The position numbers were made by a program, and so were the translations under genes. From Sphagnum compactum (taxonomy: Eukaryota > Bryophyta > Sphagnopsida > Sphagnales), in the NCBI GenBank assembly GCA_965153455.1, contig OZ234494.1, forward strand, positions 17,050,001 through 17,114,000: a stretch of 64,000 nucleotides of DNA. Direction: 5' to 3'. The first letter of the stretch is position 1. Each line of letters begins with the position of its first letter. A model generated the notes under the pieces. That model ran no database searches and had not been told where the DNA came from. It was given only the letters and a program-made list of their open reading frames with translations. This document shows, piece by piece, positions 36,950-50,250 of this stretch.

Positions 36950-38025
36950 TGCCTTTGGGAAAGCAATGACCTTTATTACAAGAACCTTATATGGTGCAAA
37001 ATTGAGCAGAGGAAGGATTTGATTAAGGAGATGCACAAAGAACTTATACATTTTAGTGAGAGGAGAACTTTGGAGGCAGTAAAAAGTCATTACTTTTGGC
37101 ATAATCAAACAAAATTAGTGAGGGAATTGGTACAAGTAAGGATTGTCAATTGGGTCAAGATAATTGACCTATGAACTAAGGATTTGAGGAACTACAAAAC
37201 ACAGTACCTATCTCTGAATTCTTTTATCAATTTGCTTTGGATACAATGAGCCCCTTACTTGAGACCTGCAATGAAAACTTCTACATTTTAGTAGTCATAG
37301 ACCACTACTCTAAATGGGTAGAGGCTCAGGATATTGTTGACCACACAACCAATTGCAAAAGAATGACTTGATTCTTGGAGGTGAATCTTGTGTGTTGTTT
37401 TGGCCTACCTAAACATGTACTCACTGACAATGGATATGAATGGGGTGGTGGGGGGTGGTGAGTTTTTTGAAAATTCAAATGTGTGCATCGTATCGCATCA
37501 TTCACTAACATACAACACCAAATCACTCACAATGCAATGGAATGGCAAAGATTGTGATTAAAATTCTCAAACATGGGCTAACCATTTTTGCCTCCATGGC
37601 TAAGCATGTACACATGGTTAGGACATGCATTTGCCTCAAGTGTTGTTTGGATATCACTATGGGGTGCATGAGAGCACGAAATTTTCTCCTTTCATTCAAT
37701 CCTCACAAGGTGAAAGCCATGCTGGAAGGCTGACAACAAACTAAAAGTATTACATTTTCTCCTTTGGAGGAGAACTCGTCTGAAGAAGGAATTGCTACTC
37801 AAATGAAGAGGAAACTGAAGTTGATGGCAATATTGCATGAGATCTTGTTGGAGAACATGGAAAAAGCTCAAGAAAGGTAAAAGAGATCTTATGCTGCTCA
37901 GAAAGGGGAAGCAGATGTTTACTGATCTGAAAAGCAGCAGTTGGGCCAAGATGTGCAAGCCTGGTAGAAAGATGGGCTTAGAGGCTGGTTGGGAAGGTTC
38001 ATATTATATTTTCTAATTGAGGTCT
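36950..38025 (+). pseudogene. Decayed Ty3/gypsy integrase relic
   Basis: Plus-strand text matches the integrase of the 24.8-32.5 kb element in order. Near 37015 are a DLIKEMHKELIHFSERRTLE finger region and HYFWHNQTK. Near 37235 is DTMSPLLETC, then VIDHYSKWVEAQDIVDHTT, then LTDNGYEW near 37420. Near 37800 the C-terminal KRKLKLMAILHEILLENMEK is followed by KRSYAAQKGKQMF. Many stops and frameshifts. It shows amino-acid-level similarity only, so it is a far older insertion than the other element and in the opposite orientation. No LTRs were identified. Confidence 0.75.
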
Positions 38026-39080
38026 AAATATGATGAATGAACAAGAATTTGATGAAGGAGCTTTCATTTGCATACTCCAGGTAATGAGAAATAGGACCTG
38101 GGAGAGACATCATAGCAGTTAACTAATCTTCCAAGCTTTGGAACAAGCTGCAATTTTGTGGCACAAATTTTTTTTGTTAAGGGAACGGTGACATATGTAA
38201 CAAAATATTAGCTAAGTTATTGTCTGTTTCTTTGAATTGGATGACCAAAAATTTTAAGTGCTCTAGTACTGAGCTTGGCACTGTAAAATGTATGTGTGAT
38301 GGAAGTAAAACAAATTTAGGGGTTGTACTAGGTAGCATGTGAGAGAGTGACATTTAGACATGAGAAACTTCTGTTGTTATATTGAACTAACATATGAAAT
38401 TTTGCTGCTTGTGATAGTCAGTGTACTTCCAGTGAGGAATCCAAGCTCTGGTAAGGACTGTCAGAGAAGGAAATCAGCTAGCACAAGAAAGAGGGCTTAA
38501 GAAATATGAGTGTTCTATAAGGTGCAACATGGAAATGGTAAACAAATTAGAACAGGAACCTAAGAGTTGTTAAGATTCTCATAGGATACATGCCCCTCTT
38601 TTTGGGTGAGGATATGTTCATAGATGGAGTTACATGTAGTTTAGACATGCAAGTTGCAACCCACTTGTGGACTTTGCAAGTGCCAATTTGGTACACTGCA
38701 CCCTATTTATGCCCAAGATTTCCTCGGGGCCTCCCCTTCAAAAGTTACCATGTAAATGGCAGCTAATTAAAGAAGAAGCCATACATGTGCAAGAAGACAA
38801 TAAAACTCAAATATCTTCCTCTCAAGCGCATGGACGAGGATCAAACATTCACAAGCAACTTGAATTGCTAACAAGAAATGCTAAATTTACTTATGTACAC
38901 AGTGTACCCACAACCTCCATTCCTAAGTGATCTGTTATTTTCAATTTAAAAGCTTGTTTGATGAATCCCTCTCCAAAAGCTCACAGGCACACTTGGCATA
39001 TTTCATAGCCTTATGGACTTATTCCTCAGCCAAACATACTAACTTTTGATGTTATCACTCTTGTGTGTTATGTGGACTGG
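38026..39080. other. Intergenic, 3' flank of the receptor kinase gene
   Basis: No gene supported. The last few hundred bases probably include the 3' UTR of the minus-strand receptor kinase. Confidence 0.4.
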
Positions 39081-42000
39081 TTAGCGAATACCCTCCGGAC
39101 CTCTTCGAAGCATCTCAACCCCCTCATCTGAATCTGCATCTGAGATTTCGCCATCAACCAATGGTTGGTCTATATGCCTTCTTGTCCAATCCGTCATTTC
39201 TGCACGCTCTTCTAAAACTTGCAAAACAAAGTCCATGGGAGGTCGTGGTTCTGGTTCTCTGTTTACACACCATAAAGCTATTTCAACCACTCTTGTTACT
39301 TGATGAACTTCATTATCAATTAATTCAAGTCTATGATCCACAAGATCTCTCACTGATTCGTTTTGGTCATGCCATTCTCTAAGCTGCATGACAACAACCA
39401 AAATAAAAATTTGTTAGCAATAGTTCATGACATTCACGAATTTTACATTTCTCTCTACTCAAAATGTTTAAACTTAAAACTTATTTCCTAATTGTTAATG
39501 ACATGACATGACATTTATGAAGCCTAAAAAAAGGCCTCTTCTACCTTTAGCAAGGAACTTGAAGTTCTAAAAGAAAGTAGAATTTGTATAAATACCAATG
39601 TTGACATCGATGCTAATTTTGGCTAACATATCCATATCTTTCCTGGGATACAATTATCTAGGACCTTTGTTTTAAAAATTTGAAGGTCATTAAATATAAT
39701 ATATCCAAAGTTTAGATTGGTGAAAATGTACATATACACTAAAAACCACATTTGTGTGAGAGTTAAGGTGCTTACCCGATCCACAATATATAAGCCGTTG
39801 TTGTCAACGCAATTTGTTCCAGTTACAAGCTCGAGTATGACAATACCAAAACTATAAACATCGACTTTACATGAAAGATGACGTTGAAAGACATATTCAG
39901 GTGCTCTATATCCCCTGTAAAATTCATGAAATAGATAGGATTTGAAATTATGTCCATAGCTATTAGTTTGTAATTGGGATTTTGTTTAAATATACAAAAT
40001 TTGATAACTAATTAAAATGGACTCCATTAATGTCAATCTCATGCAGTATATTCAAAATCATGATTGAGCAAATAAAAGGATTTTAGTGCAAACTCAACAC
40101 ATGATATCTAATTGCATTTGGGTCCACCAATTCACAATACACAATTATTCTTAAATCATGTTCCATATTATAAACTAAACATGATATTTATTTGCATTTT
40201 GGGTCACCCAAATCACACTATTCAATTTTATTCTTTTATCATGTTCTATGTTATTTACATGATCAAATTTTAGTATGTCAACAATACTTGTTGAACATGT
40301 CATTGTAAGTTTAGTTTAATTAGCAACAATAAGAATCATATCATTCAATTTCACTTCACAACTAAACATTTTATTTGTGCATTTGTGTTAATGTTGATGA
40401 TGGTGTGATTTTAATTATGCAGGCATCTAGATTGTGTAAGAAATGAATTGTTTGCATGAAAGTTCAAAATATAGGTATTAGAGCAGTTTGGAAACTATGT
40501 ACTCACGTTGTGCCAATGAGAGATGTTGCTATTAAGTGGGTATTTTCGCCTAGAAATGCAAAAATTGTGCCAAAATCTGTAATTTTGGCTTGAAAAGTGC
40601 GATCCAGCAAAATATTTTGTGGCTTGATGTCGCGATGTATTATTTGGGGTTGTAGACCATGAAGGTGACATAAACCACGAGCCACACCACAAATAATGTC
40701 AAATCGTTGGGACCAACTCAAAATATGCTCTCCTTCGCCATCTGGAAATGTCCCAATTCGAGGTTTTATTATTAATGACATACAATGTGTAACAATTAGC
40801 AGGTCATTGATTCCTAAATTTAACATTTTTCTAAAAGTCATGTTGTAAAGGAAAATAGATTTATTCACTAGATGGATATTCTTCAAATAAAAGACTTAAC
40901 AAGTAAAAAAAAAGTTCTAAAAATAAAATATACATATTGCTCATAAGATATCAACAAAATTGTATCATGCATTCATATCATCAAAAAAAAATTCATTATT
41001 CAAATTACATGAGGTGTTAGGTAGAATGAAAACTCACTAAATAATGCTTCATGCAGATCTTTCTTTTCAACATATTCATACACCAAAAATCTTTCGCTTG
41101 ATCTTGTATAACAACAACCTAGAAACTGCACCAAGTTTTGGTGTTCCGGCACATTAGTGATAACGGCAACTTCATTAATGAACTCCCTGAGGTTGTGAGT
41201 ACTTGTTTCCGATATTTTTTTCACTGCCACATCTCGTCCATCTAGTCTCCCCTAAAAGGTAGAACAAAACAATATTATTAAAATTTATTGAAAAGTATGA
41301 TCAATTTTGATATCATATCCCAACATGTTGATGTGCTAAATTGAATTATTAAAGGCTAAAAAATTGTCTATTTGTTGTTGAACAAACAAAAGTTTGAGAG
41401 CTATACGCAAATTAGTCGAATCCAAATGTTGTCACACTACTAAATTAAATAAGTAAATTTAATTCCAGCTTAACACAATAAGTAAAAGGAACTTCTCCTA
41501 TAATCTTGTTAAATGAAGATGAGAGGTTAGAAATACCTTATAAACAATGCCAAAATGACCTTCACCTAATTTGTCTCGAAAGTTGTTTGTAGCAGCTTTG
41601 AGTATGTCATATGGAAAAATGGTAGGTTGAACTTCGAACCCTCGAAAAACTGTGAAATTTTACACAATGATATAGTTTAGACTGAATGCCAGATTAAGAT
41701 TAATATAATATGAATATAAGCATTGAAATTTTATTTAGGTTGTATGTGTGCCCAATTCAACACATTATCGCTTGAAATTCATTCAAGGCACACATTGTGA
41801 AGGTCATTTAGACATATCAACACATGGTTGTAGCTGTACATACATATTCTATATACATATGTGTGTGTATGTAATCCTTTTTTTGTGTAAATAAAAAATT
41901 TCTCATTTGTCAACTAATTGAGCTTAAATGGGTCTTCACCCTAAATCACTCACGCTTCAATTATGGAGCTAGTCATTTTCTGGAATCTTACAAAGGGGGC

Positions 42001-45000
42001 ACTATAGATGCTCAATCCTCCATTTGAGGTAAAACGATTAATAGGTCACCCTTACTATAGTTGAGTCAAATATTGCAAAGAAAATCTTATAACATGATTC
42101 AGTCATAGCTTCAACTGATAATCATTTCCAAAATGCCTCATCTTGTTATCTGCATGAAAATCCCATAGTTTTATGACATATATAGTTGGATATTCATCAT
42201 TATTATTAATTCACATGAATCAACTTTATATTTAAAATTTGACTTACTTAACAAAGCTTGAAGAACTTCCTCCGTCTGTTGTCTACTTTTGGAAAGTTTT
42301 TTCCACCATAATAAGGAACAAATGATGGCAACAAACCCAATTACAACAACACCTACAGGTATTGTGATTGCAATCACTTTCACAACATTGATTCTCTTTC
42401 CAATATCTGTCCATTCAACGTCATGAACTTAAAATCAATCAAATCACAAATGTAGATATTTTAGATATGACTTGATGGATGCAACACATGTTGACAATTT
42501 CTTCAAATTCTAGACTAGGTTCATGTTAGAATGTTACTCTTGTGACAAATTAATTAATAGTCATGATCATGAACAAAATCTTTAATTCATAGATGAAAAT
42601 TGACAATAACCAAAACAATGAAATATACGATTGAAGTCCATCATATCATAAAACAACACACATGTATTAACTAGAAGGAATGTGATACTCACTTGGGATT
42701 ATTATGCAAATTTGTTTGCAATAACATCTTTGTTCATTTGTTTGTTGATTTGAACAACAGGGGTTATTTTGTAGCCTGCAATTAATAACAAAACAAATCA
42801 TGTGATGAAATTTACTTTGTGAGGATCGTTCAAAATAAATTATGAAATTATAGTGTGAATGCACTGATAATGGATGCAATGTGAAGTAACCAAATTGTGA
42901 TGGCAAGTTACAATGAATTCAACATTTAATATGTAAAGTTGGTAATATATATGACCTGAACTTGGATAAAAACTTACATGAAAATAGTAGTAATATTGGT
43001 GATGTCAGAATCGGAATAATCTTCAACATTCATTAGATCGTTGGACATGATGCTCAAAATTTGTAGATTCCCAGTATAAAGAACTTCATCTCCATTTGAT
43101 ACCCTCCTCCTCAAGTTTGCCACATTGTCTATGTGTAAAGTCCCATTGAAATTGTTGTTGTCAAGCTCTCTACACACACATGCATTAGAACATGGCCAAT
43201 AAAAGGTCATTGAAGAACATATCTCTTGAATTAGATGAATTAACAATATACAATGAACATGCAAAGTAATTACACTTGAGGAGAATCTAGACCTCTCATA
43301 TTAAAGCTTAAAGCTTCAAGAATGGTTTATGGATCGTGAACAAATGAACTAAGTGCAAGTTAATGAAGTGTATAAATATATGCAAGTTTTCATGGATGCT
43401 TGAAAATTTCTTACAAGATTTCCAATTTTTTAAGTTGACTTGCCAAGTTATATGGAAAAGAACCAGATAATCCAATTCCTTTCAAAGATCTGCAACAACA
43501 AAGTATTCATATAGTCATGTAGTATAACCTAATTTATCATCGACCCTTTCATATACAGGTTGATGTTGATATGATTCAAAAAGAAGCCTGATGTATGCTA
43601 TGTACATTCATTTTGAATTCATCATCTTTGAAATTAAACTTGGAAACCATTATAGTCCTAGTTTGATAATTCAAATTGACTTCGTCATCTAATTGTCAAG
43701 TCTTTAAATATTTTGATTTGTTGAATTCTGATTTTTAACTTTATGGTTCAGATGGAAAAAAAAAAGTGTATTGAATTCATCACCTTCACTCACCTAATGT
43801 AATCTTGTAATCAAATCTTCAAGGTTTATGAAAAAGATTTGCATAGTAGGATAAATAAACATGATTTTCTTTTTGAATTCTCATAATATGGGCAAATTGA
43901 TCAACTTTAGTTTCAAAATTTCGAGTCAAGCATGAAAGCATGTCTTTTGTACTCACAACTTTTGTAGTTGAGTGAGGTTTGAAAGCCAAGCAGGAACTTC
44001 CATTGGCTCAAAAGAGTTGAAACTCAAATCCCTGTGATAATGAACACACTTGTCAAACTCATACTATGATGTAGCACAAAAGCTAAATAAATGTTTTTGG
44101 TTTATATTAAGAGAATGAACTCATTTTAATAATTTGCACATGTTTGCTTTTGATAGCCTTATCGTTACACCTGAATGCATTTTTGAATGCTTGATGTTTT
44201 TTGTGCATATAAAAGTATTATTATAATGATTAAATGTATACTTCCAAACAATGCCAAATTGATAATTGAAAGGTTCAATATCATACACTTACAATTGTTG
44301 TAAAGTTGATGAAAATGAAAAGTCAGGAAGAGAACCATTGAGCTTGTTTTGTGACAAGTCCAATACTTGTAGGTCTGATGAGAGAGTGGAAATCAATGGA
44401 TGGAATATAAGATTTCCAAAACCATTTCCACTAAAATTCCTGGAACACACAATTTGAAGTTTTTAATAACACAATTGTTTTGTCAGTAACACCCAAAACA
44501 ATGCACATGTATTGCATATGACCAATTGAGTGGCTGCAAGTGAAATTAATATCTGTATCAACATCAAATTTCGATTATTTTAAGAATCCAATATTAAGGT
44601 ATCTTCTCGTCCTTAAAATGCACTTGGGTGAAATCACTTACACATATTGGAGTGTTGGAATTGCAGTGAAATCAGGTGGTGATCCTATCAACGAATTTTT
44701 TGACAAATCACTGCAAGATATAAATTGTTACTTAGTATTTATAATATACATACAAAAGATTTGCATGTAAACTCAAACATTTTGCTGAAATTATGAAAGA
44801 CTTTTGATTTCTTAATAATTATGATGTTCATGATGCTTAATAAACTTTACCCATACTGAAACTTAGGGGAATTGGCAACAAGTGATCATCAAAGGAACTT
44901 TGGATAGACCCAAAAGTTATAACAATTCATGACAATCAAGTTCCCGTATGTTGTCAATTAAAACATGACATAAAATGGTGCATACATGAACAGTAGGACA

Positions 45001-48000
45001 TTGATATATACAAATTAGAGGTTTTGAAATGTGTATTACATTGTGAGCAATCTTGTCAAGTTCACAAATCCAAAACGTGCAAATTCATCGTAAAATGGTG
45101 GACTTGGCCCTGACAATTGATTTTGAGACAATTTCACTGTATTCAACCGGTATGCTGCTCCGAAATTTGGAATTTGTCCAGTGAGTTGGTTGCCACTTAA
45201 ATCTCTGAAGAAAATGAACATGAAAATTTAATTATCATACTAGCCATTCTTGTGATAACATAATAACATTGAATTAGCTATAAATTAACGATGAACTATA
45301 TATAGAAAATATGAATGACTTTAGAGCACTCATGTGCCAAATTTTTGTGCAAATTTAGTGCAAGGTTGCATTAAGTCCATATGAAGTTTGAACATGAATA
45401 ATAAAGTAATCAAATGATTTAGACGATCGTGAAATGGACTAACATAAGTATGGCAACATTTTATGAAATTTATCATATATCTGGCATGAGGAAGGTAGAT
45501 TGACAACTCACAATTGTTGAAGATAGGGATCCTCATTCATAAAGAGCTCTTCCGGAATGCTTCCACTAAAATTATTGTTGCTAAGGTTCCTGGAGGCAAA
45601 TCATTCCCACATCACACATATTGAATGGCCAACATATAATTTACATGCATTTAATTGCCATGTACTTTAGAAACAACTTATAGTTGACAAATATAACTAG
45701 AAACACAACTTATCTAAATTCAATATCATATCAAATGGGAGATAAATAATGAATGGTTTCGTCAAGGTCAACAATACATTCTAGTGATTGTTTTAATTTC
45801 CTTTCCTTGAAAGTGGTTGGTTCAAACTATTAATTTGATATGGGCCAACTGCAATCAATAACTTTCTAGTTGATGGATTTTATATCCTACAGTGTTGGTA
45901 GAAAGTTATATGCCTCATATGAAAAAAACCATACTAGTGTATAGACTTTCACATAACATACATATATTAAGTTGAAACCATGTTTCCCAAAAGTGATAAC
46001 TAAGTTTAGTTTTGCTTACAAAATAGTCAAGCCTGTAATGTTACTAAGCTCTTTAGGTATGGTCCCAGATAGGCCTGGATTATTTGTCAATGTTCTGCAC
46101 AGATTGCACACAAAATTATCAAAACTTATGGCTTAAAACTACTAAAGTTCAGCTTTTCCATGGTAATTGGTTTGCCATCATTGTAAGTAGAATACATTAT
46201 AATGAAATAAGTGAAGATGCCATGGTTTTGCTGCTTATAATTGGTGAAAGGAAAGTGGGCCTGGCATCTAGTGAACCAACAGCCACCAGCACACCATCCA
46301 TGGGAAGCCTGTTATGACTCAATTGTGGATGAACCTAAACTGAGTTGCCATTGGGTTTCAGCATGGTAATGGGTGCTAGAACCAAATGGAAAAGTTGTTT
46401 GGAGCTGTCCACCAACCACCCATCCCTCATGGAGCAGTGATGGCTGTTGGTTCACTCCAGGCCCAAGAAAGCCTAGTTCACTACCTGGTCCTCTAGTGAA
46501 AGAATGGAGTATTCTAGTGCAACAATATTGAACTAGATTCAGTGCTTAATATCAAGGAAGTTAAATACTTTTTCCTTTAGAGAAAGCACAAGCCCTGCAA
46601 CTAACAATCATGTTTATTTAGGATGATTGAAGGATTAAAAAAGTATTTTAGAAAAATTTGCCACTTCAACTAGACAAGTGGTGAGCTGCTAAAAACCCGA
46701 TCCAGCTCTGTGATTATGTCCAATGCTCTGCACAGGCACCTATGTGAAGTTGTCAGGTTCTGCTGCAAGATCTGATTGCCACAGTGTTAATTACAGGATA
46801 AATATAAAACAACAGAGTTTTTCTATCTGTGCCTAGAAGTAGGCTCCTGGTAGAAATCATGCCTTTTTTATTGAGAGATTGTGAGTTTTTGAAACTGCTT
46901 TGAGACAGCAGAACATGCAGGTTTCACAGAAAATATGATCTTTTTTTTTCTACCTGTCAATACATGCAAAATTGTGCAGTTCTACGTAGGTAGCAAAAAG
47001 GGCGCAAAGAGACACCCCAAAATGATCACCAGACAGAGCTCAATGGGGGAGTTTAGTGTTCAGATTACAAATGTGACATAAAATGACCCAATTATAAATG
47101 AATGAGGTACAGTTGCGGAGAGCTCACAGTTCCACGAGATTGGTAAGGTTTCCAATGGCTGGTGGCAAAGTGCCCACAATAGATGCATTTGATAAACTTC
47201 TGCAACACATCCATCAAGCATATATGATTAACCAGTTCATGTACTGGCCGGAGGAATTGGATCCTGCATGTGAAGTTTAAGAGATCATCATCCTCCATGT
47301 AACAAAGCACATCATATTGTAAGGAACCATAAAGCCCTGCTCAGACTTTTTTAGTGTACTTGGAAGGCACATTTCCCAGTTGCGAGTTTTTCCCCATTTT
47401 TTGTGTTTCGTTTTGAAGGGGCATTTTTTGTGGTAAAGCCCATGGCTGAGGGCTTTACAAAGTGTAAAGACTTGCTTTGATTTTTATCTCTCTTTTTTCC
47501 TATGATACGCAGGGTGAGTATTACATAAAAAACAGGAAAAAGCAGGGTGTTTCAAAAAAATGGAATGCCTCACAAACAGCAGAGGAAAAAAAATACTCTG
47601 GGTAAGGTGCCCTCTGATTACACTAAAAAAATTGGAGCAGGTCTTTATGAAAAACAGAATGCTTACTTTGCACATTTCCAGAAACGCCCATCAATTTTTT
47701 CATATTTTTCTCATAATATTCAACAGGTACCCATGGATATATCATCAGAAAATAAAAGAAAATAAACTTCAGCACTCAACCTCCTGCAATCACTTCGAGT
47801 TTCGAAGCTAGCTGGTCTTCGGAAAGGATGGTGGGAAAGAAATCTTACAAGGAAATGACAACAACAGTAATGTTGCTCAAAGGATTTTTGGGATTTTCCA
47901 AACATTCAGAGCACAACACCCCTTTCCAGAATTGACCAACGTAGCAAGGATAGGGTTGGGAAGATGACCACCCCGCCAGATTCACGTTGATGTCAGGCGT

Positions 48001-48549
48001 GCTCATGTTCCAAGCTCCAAAAATGTCTTGCAGCGCCTTCACTGTACAAATCCAGGATTTCACAATCACAACTTAACAGGCATGCTCAGATTGCAATTTC
48101 CTTGTGGAGTTTTCCAATGACTATCAACCGTGTCCGGCACTCATGAACTCATGTCGTCATTGCTTTCTTTTCTTCAAGAACCAAGTAATGTTATTCTGCA
48201 GGTACTAAGTTGTAAAATCTTAAATGAAGGACTGTACGTAGTTGAATACTATATAAGGACATCTTTTCGTCAGGCTGCTGTGATCACAGCAGCTTTCCAT
48301 TATGTTTTTTCAGCTAGCTGTGCTCACAATTATCTCACAACTCTACCAGTCGAGCATTGACCAACGATCATACAGTCAGACGAGCTCTGAAACAATTGAA
48401 TATACACTTTAACCAGGTAAATCAGAAAAAAATGGTACAGAATTTTTACACTCCGAGTCGTAGTAGATTTTATAAATCCTGCACTCGCTGAAGAGTTCAC
48501 TGGTTGAGAGCAAGAGTAGCAGAGCAAGAAGCAGATTGAAGATCCTCAT
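39081..48549 (-). CDS. Leucine-rich-repeat receptor-like kinase, LRR-VIII type, 18 exons
   Basis: Complement exons: 48414-48549, 47849-48041, 47128-47199, 46020-46094, 45512-45589, 45040-45204, 44642-44710, 44293-44439, 43957-44031, 43415-43489, 42978-43169, 42693-42775, 42248-42427, 41537-41649, 41038-41251, 40507-40741, 39776-39914, 39081-39383. All join in phase, giving about 847 residues with no internal stop. Order: signal peptide ([17 protein letters not shown]), LRR N-cap with YPCYVGQFW, about nine LRRs, a Cys-rich LQNNPCC...CYCKQIC module, one TM helix ([20 protein letters not shown]), then kinase. Kinase motifs: [15 protein letters not shown] lysine, HRDIKPQN (RD type), DFG, GTTGYRAPEY and [11 protein letters not shown] order and the NNPxC module match subfamily VIII. 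The extracellular stretch between the Cys module and TM is much shorter than usual. Exon 1's donor is uncertain: an alternative in-phase donor near 48500 would shorten it by about 29 residues. Confidence 0.9.
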
Positions 48550-48599
48550 CAGGACAGTCTAATAAGATCTGTGCAATTACTGAAGAGTACAGATGGGGA

Positions 48600-49300
48600 G
48601 GCGATGACCGGCAATTTTGTCGCAGATAGTATGTTGTAGTTAGAGGCAGAGGGAGTGAGCAATGATTATATGCAAAAAAATGATCTGGAAGCAGCTAAAG
48701 TAAGTAGGATCAAGAGTCGTGCATGGCAAGCAAAGATGCACAGATCAGCGCACCTTCTTGGGGATCCTTAGTCCTAAAAGAAACATTAGAGTAAGTGTCG
48801 GAGGCCGCAAATATGCACAAACCCACGGCCTCCCATAGGAATCAGCTATGCAGTAGGATGCCGCAGCCGACTTCCTCGACAGTTGACGAGAAGAAAAAGA
48901 AGCACAGTGGGTGGCCACCGGGCGCCCACGCGCATGAAGGAACAACACTCTCGAATCTCTCGCGTACGCTTTCCCGGAAGCGGACGGAGAGATGAGCAGA
49001 AAGCCCTCTTCGCCATCAGCATTGGCTCCTTGTCGTTCGCCTCGTGCCCACCGCCTCTTCTCCCCCTGCCTGCCCATTTTTTCCTCCTGCCCCAAACTCC
49101 AATGAAGGAAAAAAATTGATGCATAGCAAAATAGTGTTGCACCGGGTATATATGTTGCAACCCGGGTACATATTACTGAAATATACCCAGGCATCAAAGA
49201 ACATACCAATCACGAATGAAACTGATTATATACCCAGGTGATACTCTTAGGGGGGTGGGTATTTGATTAGGGTTTAGAACTCTCATACCATACCAACCTT
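48600..49300. other. Upstream region of the receptor kinase
   Basis: A more GC-rich patch (48790-49100) between AT-rich flanks, at promoter distance from the kinase. ORFs on both strands look like composition artefacts. No convincing TATA box or exon. Confidence 0.35.
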
Positions 49301-49303
49301 GGT

Positions 49304-49480
49304 ATTGGGTTTAGCAATTCTTTGGGCAATATCCAATACTCACCCCTTTTAAAAGGGGTCATTGGGTTTTGCGATGCTATGGTTGATATCAATACTCATA
49401 GTTCAAAGGGGTGATTGAGTTTTGTGATTCTATGGGTGATATCAATACTCACACTTCAATGGGGTGATGGATATGGGTAT
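49304..49480. repeat. Three tandem units of about 55 bp
   Basis: Anchors ATTGGGTTTAG, ATTGGGTTTTG and ATTGAGTTTTG are at 49304, 49361 and 49414. Each is followed by ATTCT or ATGCT, (G/T)G(G/T)(C/T)(G)AATATC or GATATC, CAATACTCA and a C/T- then G-rich (AAAGGGGT) end. Confidence 0.7.
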
Positions 49481-49904
49481 GGGTACCGGGGATACCAATG
49501 ACAACTTAATATATGATATTCACATGTCATATATTATCCTTTAGTATGCATGACATGACATGTTAAGGGTACAAAAGGTGTAAGGGCATCGCCCAATTTT
49601 TTGGGGAAAATGGGCAATGGGCAGATAGGGTAAAAGAGAATGTGACAATACTTTTGTAGTGTGATGTTAAACACATCCCTACGGCATGGTTCCGCCAACA
49701 GGGTGGCGGGGGCGTTCACACTTGTACTGGAAAAAAAACAGTTTTCACACTTCTCATCTTGGGAAAAGGCACCTGTCCCATATCACTAAAGCAGGACATG
49801 TTCACAGAGAGGCCAAGAACACAATAGCAACATAGATCCAATCACAATATAATTGTGGCGTTTTATTTGATTTTAACCTCTTTACTGCACCCATATGTTC
49901 AACC

Positions 49905-50250
49905 CCCTGCAGTAGAACTATCTGGGTGCTACGTCCTGCATTAGAACTATACAGCTTCTGTGTCCTGCAGTTGAACTATGCGGGTGATGCGTCCTTGCTA
50001 TACAGCTTCTGTGTCCTGCATTAGAACTATACAGCTTCTGTGTCCTGCAGATGAACTATGAGGGTGTTACGTCCTGCATTAGAACTATACCTCTTTCATG
50101 TCCTGCAGTAGAACCACAGGGGTGATACATCCTGCAGTAGAACTACTACACCGCCTCTGTGTCCTGCAGTATAACTAGGCGGCTGATACGTCCTGCATTT
50201 GAACTAGGCGGCTGCTATGTCCTGCATTTGAACTAGGCGGCGGCTGCTGC
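49905..50250. repeat. 29-bp minisatellite, about 12 units with two-unit higher order
   Basis: Each unit starts TCCTGCA(G/T), then a TAGAACTA-like word, then one of two tails: CAGCTTCTGTG (type a) or GGGTGATACG or similar (type b). Types alternate through the first six units. The last four units turn to AGGCGGCTG tails. Unit 4 is internally deleted. Copies abut without spacers, so this is not a CRISPR array. Confidence 0.88.

Noticed and set aside
48745-49213. 154-codon minus-strand ORF upstream of the kinase
   Set aside because: The GC-rich patch opens several frames at once. The protein has no domain and switches character mid-way.
49905-50250. Regular 29-bp repeats resembling CRISPR repeat length
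   Set aside because: Units abut with no spacers, vary in sequence, and the genome is eukaryotic.
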